DNA of 64,000 bases, taken from assembly GCA_030490835.1 (NCBI GenBank), contig CM059972.1:8524264-8588263 (forward strand), in the 5' to 3' direction. The position numbers and the translations under genes were made by a program. Positions 35,390 through 46,543 of this stretch are shown here, piece by piece. The notes under the pieces are model-generated. The model was not told where the DNA came from, did no database searches, and worked only from the letters and a program-made list of their open reading frames with translations. Source of the DNA: Annona cherimola. Its lineage: Eukaryota > Streptophyta > Magnoliopsida > Magnoliales > Annonaceae. Each line of letters begins with the position of its first letter. Position 1 is the stretch's first letter.

Positions 35390-35979
35390 ATACATAATAA
35401 CATTTTTTTAATCTCATATCTTCATTGGATTCTCATTCAAAAAGTCTTTGGACGAAGTTGGGGGATAGGAAAACACTAGGCAGGACGATTTCTGTTGGCT
35501 ATGATCGCTCAAACAGCGCATAAGCATTTTCTAAATTTGGGTGAAACTGCTTAAAATTTTGCTGCATTAGACACCCCAACCTCGAGACCCAATAAATATA
35601 ATAAATATTACATATATATAAAAATAAAGAAAATATATATGGGCCAAAATGCAAGCCCAGCCACCACAAGTAAAAAGAGGTCTACCAAGCCAACTACCAA
35701 TGGACTTTTAACTGACAGCCCATAAGGAACAAGTCCAAGCAGGACAAGGAAACCAGGCCTACCAGTCCAAATAGGCCTGTCCAGTTACGGCCTACAGGAG
35801 CCAAGCTCCACAGCAGCAGCCCACTTGAAGCAAAAGTCTTCAACAGGCCTTAATAGCAAGATGCCGCCAGAAAATGAGCTCATTCAGTTGCAGCCCAAAG
35901 GCCCACAAGTCCTAGCAACAACTCAACTCCTCTATAAAATAGGGGACCATTTTAGCAAAAGAAAAGTGGGGGATACATC

Positions 35980-37137
35980 TGTAGCACCCGCCGTGAGCGC
36001 TACGGTGGGCTCGGAATGGTTTTCCGGGCCTTGAAAATGCGGGTCGTGTTAGAAAGCGACGTGGGCTTAGATTTCCTGCATTCACATGGGGTAAAATGAG
36101 TTAGGCCTCATGTTTTTTAGAAAAATTAGCATATAGGCGTTTTCTCGTAGTTTTGGCGGCATGACGGCTAAGACGGGGCTTCCGTACACGGGTCAAGTCA
36201 CAAATCCGGCAGCATAACGGCAGCGTACTATGCTGGAATCTGCGGACCCGCGTGCACCCACCTTGCCGGGGCGTTAGCTCAAACACGCACACAAGAAAAT
36301 AATAAAAATGGAGTCGCCACCGATCTTTAAAGGGAGATCGGCCCCTACTTAAAGAAATAAGGCACTAATAGTACAGAGATCGGGTTCCGGCCTACGGATT
36401 GAAGCAAATATAGAAAGATCTGCCAACCCGAGGCGGTTTACACGGCGTAAAGGGGGAAAATAAAAAAGGTTTAAGAGAACGGAAGAGATGGAAAGGGGAA
36501 AATGGGAAGAGAGAGCGCGGAGCTCGTAGAGCGGAAAAAACCGGGATGCCGGGGCGTTGCTGCAGACTCCCATCCTCCCCTTTGGGATGCCTCTCTTCAA
36601 GTCTCCCAAATGAGAGGGGGTGCTCTCCTTTTATAGATGTAGGAATGGGCTTTGGGCTCTCTTGAGGTCATGGACTTAGTCCATGGACTTGGGCTTGAGT
36701 GGGATCATGGACTTGGTCCATGGGCTTGGTCTTGAGTTTGGGTAATGGGCTTTGGGCTTGAGTTGAGAGCATGGGCTTGAGCTTGGTTGAGAGCATGGGC
36801 TTGAGCTTGGTTGAGAGGTGTTGGACTTGAGTTTGGCTAAGCCCGTTTGCTTTGGGTGGGCCGTTGTAGGGGCCCAAAATTGTAGAAAAGCCTGCTTCTG
36901 AGGCTTGGTTGGCTGCTTTGTGGAGCCCGTTGAGGTGGCCTGTAGGAGCTTCGCTCTCGTGGGCCGAATCTGGTTTGTTGAAAAGCCTGCTTCGAGGCTT
37001 GGTGGAGCTTCGCTCCCGTGGGTTGAGTTTAGAAGGGCCTGCTTAGCTTGCTTGAACCTCCTTTTACTTTGAATTTGTTTGGGCTTGGGACCTTTTCCAT
37101 TTTACCCACTTTTGGGCCCAAAGGTAGGGTGTCAACA
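35980..37137 (+). mobile_element. Solo LTR (1,158 bp) with 5-bp target duplication
   Basis: It starts TGTAGCACCCG, ends GGGTGTCAACA, and is flanked by ACATC on both sides (35975-35979 and 37138-37142). The TG...CA borders, 5-bp duplication and single copy fit a solo LTR left by recombination. It is richer in G+C than its surroundings. 36690-36840 contains tandem GGGCTTGAG-type units. The coding-looking frames inside are chance. The family was not identified. Confidence 0.8.
36690..36840. repeat. Tandem ~24-bp repeats inside the solo LTR
   Basis: Units built on ATGGGCTTGAGCTTGGTTGA recur two to three times with degraded neighbours (GGACTTGAG, GGGCTTGAG). Confidence 0.75.
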
Positions 37138-37420
37138 ACATCCCAAGAGGAGGAGGAGATAATGTGTAAATCTCTCTTGCATTCCACATTCCCGTCTTCA
37201 TCTCCAGCTTTCTAATCCCCCTCTTCCAGCCCTCTTCCAACTCTCTCCAGATTTCTATTTCTCATTTTGATTTTTTGTTTTCATTCTCGTGTCCATGTAG
37301 TTGCTCTAAATCAAGTAGATTGCTGCTGAAACTATTTGATCTAGAGACTGAAATCCATACTCTGTAAGATTAGTGCTTTTATTCAATGCAATGGGATCTG
37401 ATCTTCCCTTAATGATCAGT

Positions 37421-39541
37421 GGCAACTCCATCCAGTTGTGTAGATTCCTTGGTTTTTGTGATTGTGTATATATGTTGTGATTTATTTAATATTACTAACA
37501 CTTTTACTGTGTTGGAGTTACAGCTAGTTCAGCTCATACATACCAACCACTTCCACAACATATGCTGTTGGTCCAAGCATATCCATGAGAAAAACATTTG
37601 CATTTTGATATGATTTAAAGAACAATTTTACCGACACGTTTTATTGCATAAGATCACAGAGTTTTCAGAGTACATGCTGCCGGCCCAGATGCTTGAAGTT
37701 ACAGATCTGAACCCATGTCCATTTTCTGCCAACGTTCATCCTTTGAAAATATACTAGCCCAGATTTTACAAGGTTAGAGAGACGTCCTAGTCCATCATAG
37801 CATTCAAGAGGGGTACTACACCTTGGCTAGCTACACATAGGATTCCGTTTAAATAATAATTAATCATTTTCACGTAAATCACCCTTCTTAACTATTACGT
37901 TTAAATAATAATTAATCACTTAAATTCGGTTAAATTTTCTTCATTGTGTGAGGGTTATATATGTGACTTATTATAATATCAGTTGACATGATGCAAAAAT
38001 AATATATTTAAAAAGGGGCTACATGCCTACATACGGATTCCGTATCATTGCTGTAATTCTTGTTTTAAATTACTGAATCCTGTGATTTGATTTGATATAT
38101 GCGAATTATAAGAAGAAAATCTTTTTGGGCACTTTAAAAAACAGTTCTGTGAGGGACTGGTTAGCTGAAGAAAAGTCAGCGATGTAGTTAGTATTATTTA
38201 AAGCATCAGGCATGCGTACTAGACAGTGTGTGTGAGAAGCAAATAGATACATGCACATGCTAGTGTCATGATCCGGTCGTGAGTACTTAATTATTTTTTA
38301 GTACCCAATTTTAATTGAAATATATTTAGAGGTAAAAAAAAATTTCACTCCTTTTAATGATTAAAATTTTAATTAAATAACTACTTTGCTATTAATACAT
38401 CTATGAAGGCCATTTTAATTAGTATAACTACTTCACTTTTTAATTATTACATCTATGAAAGCGTTTGATATGATGCAATTTTATTTTTATATAATTTGCC
38501 ATCATAATTACCAAACTACCCTACTATACAATCATTAACTCTACATTTAATAATTTTTTCACATCTTTACTCCACCTGTCAATCATTACTCTTGTCATAT
38601 TAAATTTTTGTATCACTTTTCAATATTTTCTACAATTTTTTGCCCAAAGCTTATACTCCATATTGATCATTTTTCAAAATTTTTTAATACAATCGTCATA
38701 TTTATTCTTAATCATTACACCTATAATCACATAATTCCCTAACTAACTTTTAAAAAAAAATTCCACAAAATTCTTCATGCATTTTTCACCTCATTCCAAA
38801 TTGACCCTTATGTTAATTAGAATTTAATTTGATTTTAAAATGATTCAAAAACACTAAAAATAGGTAATTCATAAACTACTAAAAATGGAAAATATGGGTA
38901 AGATTCACCATAATTGTAAATATACCTATGGAGTTTCAAAAATCTAAATAACCTTCACATAGTTTGACCATAAATGCAAATATATTAATGTTGTTATGAT
39001 GCCATTACTGCACTATTACGATATGGATATATTTATAAAAATATGTAAACTATATAGGTATATTAGCAAAATTACATATATCGACTTAATTTTTTGAAAT
39101 TGCAAATATAACAAAATAGTTTGCATATCTTTGCAAATATACCTATATTGTAATAGTAGTAATGGCACCATCACACAGTAATATATTTGTAATTATGGTC
39201 AAGCTACTTGGGTTATTTATAATTTCTAAAATTATATAGGTATATTTGCAATTTTTATTTAACTAAGTAAATGTATTTGTAAATCACTCATAAAATATTA
39301 AAAGAAACCTTTCTACTCTTTTGTGCCATGCTTTAACTACCTAAATACTTTACATTTCAACCATTTTTTTATATCTTTTTTTAAACAATCCTATTTATTT
39401 TACTATAATTCTTTTTACTCCTAATTATTACCTTATCTTTCAAAAAATTTTCATAAATTTTTCTCCACTTTTTTAATCTTTCACCAAATGGATCCCAAAT
39501 ATAAGATATAGCATAATAAAAGGACTTATGTCTTGAGTCTC
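37421..39541. other. Very AT-rich intergenic DNA with repeat debris
   Basis: 38870-39295 is a foldback unit of the same family as 56909-57282 (TTTGCAAATATACCTAT-like phrases in both arms). 38470-38815 and 39340-39490 look like decayed Tourist-like copies. No gene or RNA was recognised. Confidence 0.5.
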
Positions 39542-39560
39542 TATGCATGTATATATAGTT

Positions 39561-39786
39561 TTTTTTAATGGTATATATATAGTTTTTTTTATTAGAGTAT
39601 ATTTACAACATATTTCAATTCATATTACATTTGACTCAAGGAAGACAACAAGCTTCCGAATATCAACTGAGGAGACCACCAGCTCCCACCCAATATAAAG
39701 AAAGACTACACAAATGCTCCCACCCCAAATCAGTTCGAACACGTACGGGCCCGCTGAACGAAGATTCCGTTCCCGCGCTCGTTTGG
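39561..39786 (-). mobile_element. SINE-like retroposon with perfect 19-bp target duplication
   Basis: TATGCATGTATATATAGTT flanks it at 39542-39560 and 39787-39805. The low side is T-rich (the A-rich 3' tail on the minus strand) and the high side ends CGCTCGTTTGG. A tRNA-like B-box phrase (GTGTTCGAAC, minus strand) lies near the 5' end. Its size (226 bp), tail and duplication are those of a SINE. Confidence 0.8.
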
Positions 39787-39805
39787 TATGCATGTATATA
39801 TAGTT

Positions 39806-41750
39806 ATTTATTTCAAGCTTGTTAACTAAAATTAATTTATCATTTAGATTTTTGTATATATGTTTTATAACTTTCAAAACCACCAATTTTCACTTGCATT
39901 TAACATTAAATGGGATAAAAAATTTTGATTTTCGAACTTATAAAAAATATATACAAATCTAAAAATGGTAAAATGTCCACATGTATAAAGTTTACAAATG
40001 AGCTCGCATAGAAATTTAAAAATATAAAACATATCTTCTTTTTGTCATGCTACAAATAATAATCGAAAGCTTATATTTTTTTAAAAAGCAACATATTTTG
40101 AGAATGAATATATAACTATTAAATTATTTTAAATGAATAGTATATAGAAGTTTATAATATATGTAAATTTCGGAATATAAATGAATGATCATGGATAAAC
40201 ATCATAAACGGTTAAGATTTGAAAAAAAAAATTAAAAACTAAAAAAAAAAAAAAAAACAAAGAGCTGCATGTAACTCCATGCAACCCGGACTATTCATTA
40301 TTCACGCATCACAATCCAATTAATGCAATGGTAGTTTTGTCAAGGGCGGTATTCTAGAACTGAATAGAATTAGTTTACAACTTTACATTAAACTCGATCG
40401 TTGCTAATGGGTAACGGTCAACCTATCGAATACGAGAGCATCGTTATCATCTAATCTCTTTTTTATTTTTTTATTTTTTTATTTTTTATGCTTGAGTAAG
40501 ATGATATTTATGGAATCTAGCTTCTATGTGATTAGGTTATATAGAAATGATTTTATTTATCTCATTGATTTTTTTTAATTTGATGATTGATGAAAAATTT
40601 ACTTCATTTATTATTTAATATTATTTATTTAGTTAAAAGGTCATGTTTCATCTAAATTAAAAATTTGTATGACCATTTTTTCTTAAATATATAATTATAT
40701 ACATATTATGAAAGATATTTAAATACATTTATATATGCATTAGATAATAATTAATTTATAGAATTATTTATTTATGTAGTAATGATATTTTAGATGATTT
40801 AGATATTGAAAATACAACTTTAAAATTTACATTTAGTATCAAATCATTTTATTACATTAATTTTACGTACTTGTAAATGAAGCTTGTGCACAACAATTAT
40901 AAACAAAAATGATAAAATTTTCACGATAACATAGGCAGATCTAGGTAGAGCTGAGTGGGGCCAAATTTCAGAAATATACCATTTCATTTAAAATTTTGAA
41001 AAGTATTTTAATTTTCAAATACTATTTATTTTGACATTGTTGTCTCCTCTCAAATAAGAATATAAATGAATCATCAAAGCGGAAACACGGATGAGTTACA
41101 TACAAATGAGGTTTCATACAAAAGGAACTCCAATTTATGATCCTATTGTATCATTTCTGTGGATGCTGAATACTTTCGTATATTCCAGAAATGACCTTTA
41201 GCTAATTTTTTTTCTTTCTGTCATCTAGTTTTCTTATAACGTTTTATAATTGATACAATTTCTTTTTTAATTTAGCTGTATCATGTATGTGATTTTGTGC
41301 TCACTCTCAAAACATCATCATTTTATCCATATCCATCAGCTGTAAATATATTATATATTGGTCTTGGCATACATTAATTCCATCCCACAAAACATATGTA
41401 GTTTCCATTTAATTTAATTGGCATCTGGATTTGCATAATTTTTTTTATTTTACCGTACTTGAATTATAAGTCCATTATTCTTAGTTTTTTTTTTTTTTTA
41501 AAAAAGAAGAAGTTGAAATCCTAATTAATATCCAAAGTTTTTCATGTCGTGCTACTACTTGCTAATTAGCTTTGCATTTATATTTATAATATTATTATCA
41601 TTATATTTATCAACTCTGAAATAATGCACCATACATAGTAAACATAGTCTAATTTACATGTTTACCCAAATCAAATAAATGAGCAATAACATTATTGATT
41701 GACTTGTACACTTGCATAATATTTGGTGGACAGAAAGTCAGCACCACAAC
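39806..41750. other. AT-rich intergenic DNA, no gene seen
   Basis: It contains A runs near 40220-40258, a T-rich (TTTTTTA)n stretch near 40460-40490 and poly-T near 41490. No open frame with protein-like composition was seen. Confidence 0.65.
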
Positions 41751-42048
41751 CCTGCGTATTTAAAGTTGCACCCACGCATTGCATCATTGGCATTGAGAGA
41801 GACAGAGATGCTCTGGATCTCGTTGGAGTCGAGTTGAATTCTGATCAATAAGTGGCCCACTTCGTGCTCTTGACTAAATCAGGTCAACGGATTCAATACG
41901 GCAATACCTGTCAGCAGCCATTTGGTAGAGCAGCCCATTCAATTCAGGGAAACAGAACCCGTCTTAATCAACTCCCCAAAACCACAGCAAATCGAAGTTG
42001 GTTTTCAAAAACTAGCAACTGTTCTCTACTCTTTCTAACCTTTTCTTC

Positions 42049-42058
42049 CCTATAAATC
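42049..42058 (+). promoter_or_regulatory. Candidate TATA box of the 2OG oxygenase gene
   Basis: CCCTATAAATCC lies about 285 bp before the ATG at 42338. This would give a 5' UTR of roughly 250 nt. A second, weaker candidate (TATTTAAA) lies near 41757. Confidence 0.4.
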
Positions 42059-42337
42059 CAACAACTTAATTCCATCCATCCTATCTCACACCTGCATTTC
42101 CCCACTTTGCTCTTCATTCTGCCACCTGCTTAGCAATCTGACTTTCTTGCCTTCGGATTTTACCATCTCATTCGTGAAAAACAAGACTGCATGAAGCAGC
42201 ATTTCAGGCTTTGGTTGTTGCTTTTGCTTTGTTTTACTTCACAGAGCTAGTTGGGGTTGTTTGTTGGTTTTCTTTTGTCACTCGTTACAATCTAAACTAA
42301 GTATTCTCTCCTCAACAAGAATCTGCAGCTGCAGTTC

Positions 42338-45306
42338 ATGGAAATGGGCATGGAAACATTCACTGATTCTCCACAGGAGAAGAGATATTTGATGGGGGTG
42401 CGGCATCTTTGTGAGAACGGAATCGAAAGCATCCCAAACAAGTATATCTGGCCTCAACCTGATCGCCCCACATCGAAAGAAAGCGAAATGATTACAGAAG
42501 GCCTCAACCTTAAACTGCCAGTCGTTGACGTGGAACAGCTACAGAGTTCAAACAGGTCCCAAGTTCTCAAGTCACTGGCAAATGCTTGTGAAGAATTTGG
42601 GTTCTTTCAGGTAACCGAAATCAAACAGGTCTGAGAATGTCATGGTGATTTGATCTTTTGAAAATGCAGTAAAGGAATATAGTTTTGTGTGGTGGTGAAA
42701 ATGCAGGTGGTAAATCATGGCATACCTAGCGATGTGATAAACAGGACAATCAATGTGAGCCAAAGATTTTTTGAGCTTCCATTTGAGGAGAGAGAAAGAT
42801 TCATGTCAGGGGATATGTTTGCACCTGTCAGATATGGTACCAGTGTAAACCAGAACAAAGATGGGATCTTTTGTTGGAGGGATTTCTTGAAGCTGAATTG
42901 CCATCCACTGACAGAAGCCTCCACATTTTGGCCTCCTACACCTGCAGACCTCAGGTTAGAAAATGCTTAAACATCATTTCTAATCCATAATCATTTATTT
43001 GTTGCAGTGTTTCTATACTTACTATTTAAATTTATCTAAGATACTATGGCATTGTGCTTGGGGAATTTGTCTTCGGAGAACTCTTCTTGCAGTCAATGCC
43101 TTTGTCAATTTTGTAATTTAATCTTATTTAGAATATTCATACCTGAGGACAAAGTGAATTTAAAATTTTAAAATGCACATCTTTGGTTTCTCTTGTTAAT
43201 CCTTGAATGTTACTATTTGTGAAGTCTATTTGAAAAATCCCACCGAAAACCTTATGATTTTCTCTGGTGTTCCTAGTCTTTGGCAGCATAAAGAAACTGT
43301 TTACTTTTGTTCTAATATGTTTTTTCATATGATTTAGCTTTTTAATATCTTAGAGCAAAATTTCGGATTAAACCAACAAAATCAAACCCAACTTGCAATA
43401 AAATAAATTGTGTAAGGTTGACCTGGAACTTAACTAACCCACGAAAAGTTAATTGGCCCAAGTTGCGTCCTAATCACATTTTCTAAACATCTTCAAAACA
43501 TGCATTTAACAAGGTCATTTCTACGTAAGTGCTTGTTCAGACATCATTTTCTCCTCCAATGTGTGTTTAGAAGCGGCAATAGCCAGCACAATTCCTTTCT
43601 TTGCCATAATTTTTATGATCTTCTCATCAATAAAATATGCTATGATTTATTCTATTTTGTTTTGTGCAGGCAAGAAGTTGCATCATATGCCAAAGCAGCC
43701 AAATCCCTGTTTTCCATTCTCATCAAGGCGGTTTTGGAGAGCCTGGGATTGGTTGCTGACGGTTATGATGATATTTTAAAGGAATTAGGAGATGGAAGCC
43801 AGCTAATGGTGATCAACTGCTACCCATCATGCCCTGAACCTGATCTGACCTTGGGGATGCCTCCCCATTCCGATTATGGCTTCCTAACTCTTGTACTCCA
43901 AGATGGGGTCAAGGGTCTTCAAGTTCAATATCAAGGAGAATGGCTTACAGTCGAGCCTCTCGCTAACTCATTTGTGGTCAATGTAGGTGATCATCTTGAG
44001 GTAAGCATAACTTATTAATTATTGATAAATCTGCCAATTTTGGAAAAAAATGGAAAGGATTTTTTTTTTTTTGCAAAATATGCTCACATAATCCAACTAA
44101 TATTACAACTTCGAGCTTAAATTTTTTTTAAAAAATAGATAGAACACCCACATTACAACAGCAATTGTAAATACACCCAAAATTTTTAGAATTTCTAGAA
44201 TGCCCTCTTATATTTTCTTTGAAATCTGATATTTTCAGACCGGTTTGACCAATCTAAAATTTTATTTTAATTTATTTTTTTGAAATTTTTTAATAAGATA
44301 GTTAATCTAAGTGTATATTATCTATAAATCAAGTTTTACTAATTTTGGATATATGTATATATTTATTTTGTATTTTTAAACACAAAAATATCATGGTCAT
44401 TTTTATTGGGGTGAAAACGACCACAATATGCCAGTGTTTAAAAAATATAAAATAAATATATACATATTTTCAAAATTGGTAAAACTTTTTTGAAGAAAGA
44501 ATATTGGTAGAACTTTTTCTGAAGAAAGAAAATTAGTAAAACTTGATTTGTAAATAATATATACCTAGATTAATAATTTTATTTAAAAATTTTCAAAATA
44601 TTGAAAGAAGGTGTTATGAACATCTAAGACCGACCGTAGATCATGGAATGCAATTGTGCACACTCGGGTGCATTGGGCTCAATGCACTTGGGTGTACTTC
44701 AACCTTTTTTAATTTTATTGAATTTTTTTTACATAATTGTTAATCTAAGTGTATTTAACACGTATATCAATTTTTACCATTTATGAAGACTTTTAGATAT
44801 TTTTTTGGAAACATTTCAAAATCTTCAAAAATGATAAAAATTAATACGTGTGTTAAATACATTTAGATTAATGACTTTGTGAAAAAAATTCAAAATTTTT
44901 TTTTAAAAAATGAGGTGTATGTGCCCAGGTACATTGAGGCTCAATGCGTCTAAGTACATACAACCCGGTTTGATAGACGATCAGGCGTCATTTGCTTAAG
45001 ATGCTTACTTATTTGTGGTTTGATGTTTGCGGGGCTGAACATCAGATATTCAGCAACGGGAAATACAAAAGCGTGTTGCATAGGGTGTTTGTGAACTCGA
45101 GCAATTCGCGCATCTCTGTTGTTTCTCTTCATAGTCTTCCCTATGAGAAAGTGGTGAGACCTTGTCCTCGCCTCGTCAACGAAGAAGAAGGCAATCCAAG
45201 GCGCTACAAAGACACCGACTTCGCCACTTTCCTCCAATACATCTCTTCCCGTGAGCCCAAAGGCAAGACTTTTCTGGAATCCCGGAAGTTGATTACCATG
45301 AAATAA
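42338..45306 (+). CDS. GIM2: 2-oxoglutarate/Fe(II)-dependent oxygenase, GIM2-like
   Basis: Four exons: 42338-42610, 42707-42954, 43670-44000 and 45046-45306, all GT-AG and in phase, giving 370 aa. The N-terminal DIOX_N half (about 60-175) has [19 protein letters not shown]. The catalytic half has HSDYG with Fe ligands His240 and Asp242, His296 (LHRVFVN) and the 2OG-binding Arg306-x-Ser308 (SRIS). The start [20 protein letters not shown] and the end [18 protein letters not shown] strongly recall Arabidopsis At2g36690 (GIM2), which is linked to gibberellin/abscisic acid balance in seed germination. The substrate cannot be read from sequence. A related DMR6-like oxygenase is a less likely alternative. 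Intron 3 (1 kb) is full of foldback repeats. The gene converges with CYP97C1. Confidence 0.9.
44654..44963. mobile_element. Foldback MITE related to the 55355 element, in oxygenase intron 3
   Basis: The arms CTCGGGTGCATTGGGCTCAA and (inverted) its partner near 44925-44960 flank an A/T-rich centre with ATCTAAGTGTATTTAAC-like text, as in 55355-55752. It is more diverged and no clear target duplication was read. A similar half-element lies upstream at about 44210-44640 and again at 45530-45700. Confidence 0.55.
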
Positions 45307-46543
45307 AATATAGTATCCCCTATAAAATAAAATTATCATCATCATCATTATTATTTTAGGCATGTGTGGTTGTGGTGTAGTTAGATTTCTAAACTTGCTT
45401 GCTCCATTGTGCATGTATCAATTTCTTGTATTTTGTTCGTGAGCTTGCAAGGAAATTCTACACTTCTTCGGTTGTCTAGCTTATTTTCAAAAATTTTGCA
45501 TTTTCTTTTTTTTTTTGTGACAAACCTTTGCCAACAAAAATGACCACAATATCCCTATATTCAAAAATATAAAATAAATATACACGCATCCTTAAAATTA
45601 CTAAAACTTGATTTACAAATAATATAATCCTAGATTATTAATTTTATTAAAAAAAAATTAAAAAATAAAAAAGGTGCTATGACTCCACGACTGTCGTAGA
45701 TGATCATTGGACATTATAAAATATGGCAAAATAAATCCATTTGCAATATTTTGTGACTCAAATGATTTATTTTGCAAACATGCAAAACATGAAAGCTAGT
45801 TTGCAATTATTCACAATTATGGTGTCTAGATTGAAAACACTTTCATTCCCCGTTGCTATAGTTAATAAGATGCTCATCTTGATTGAAGAATGATCTTGTT
45901 CATCGTACACCCTTTAGCTTAACTATTTGCCCAACTCATAGTAGAACCCAATAAGCCAAATAGACTCTATCTATTAATTGCAATTGAAAGCACTGTAACA
46001 TAATTATTTCCCATCAGAAAAGAGGGGTAAAATTGTAAATTAGGAGCATACCCCATTTTAGACACGCCAAGCTTACACAGTGCCGGTGCACTTCATGGCA
46101 TGACAGAAACTTAATCATGGATCAAATGAGCTTATTTATGGATTAATCATGAATTAAATTGCCTTGATAATGTGTCAATGACTTTTCTTGACTACTCCCA
46201 ACTTCCTCCTGCATCCCCCAGTTCTCTCTCCCCCACCATAATGAGTTTGATTGAGGAAGAGAGCGATGTCATGTGCAACAATGAGATGTTTGAGAATTTG
46301 ATTGGAAAGCTAGGCATCTTATGGTTGCTTCAAGGCCTGCATTAAGGTACATACGCAAAATACCGAATGTCTTGCAACGAAAAAACATCCCTGATGGATT
46401 TTCATGGAAACAAACTGATATCTAGCAAGAACTTTAACAGAGTTGTCGAAATGTGATGATTCCTCACACAGCCCTATATACATGATTGTGTGCTACAAAT
46501 AAATGATAAAAATGCTACAATACACATAAATGGCAAATTTTAC
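45307..46543. other. Intergenic 3' flanks of the oxygenase and CYP97C1 genes
   Basis: 45307-45420 probably holds the oxygenase 3' UTR (ATC/ATT triplet run near 45340). 45530-45700 repeats text from the intron-3 foldback at 44390-44610. 45720-46543 has no recognised feature. Confidence 0.55.

Larger units (their letters stand above)
35560..37420 (+). mobile_element. LTR-like sequence that hosts the nested solo LTR
   Basis: Outside the insert (35560-35979 and 37138-37420) the sequence has LTR-like features: many GGCCCA/AAGCCC phrases, a TATA-type CTATAAAATAGGGG (35931-35944), and downstream TCATCT/pyrimidine-rich text ending near AATGCAATGGGATC. Its outer borders were not defined. Inferred, not proved. 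Confidence 0.35.

Noticed and set aside
36101..36877. Several minus-strand open frames inside the solo LTR
   Set aside because: They arise from GC-rich LTR sequence and the KLKPMLST tandem repeat; no retroelement protein motifs.
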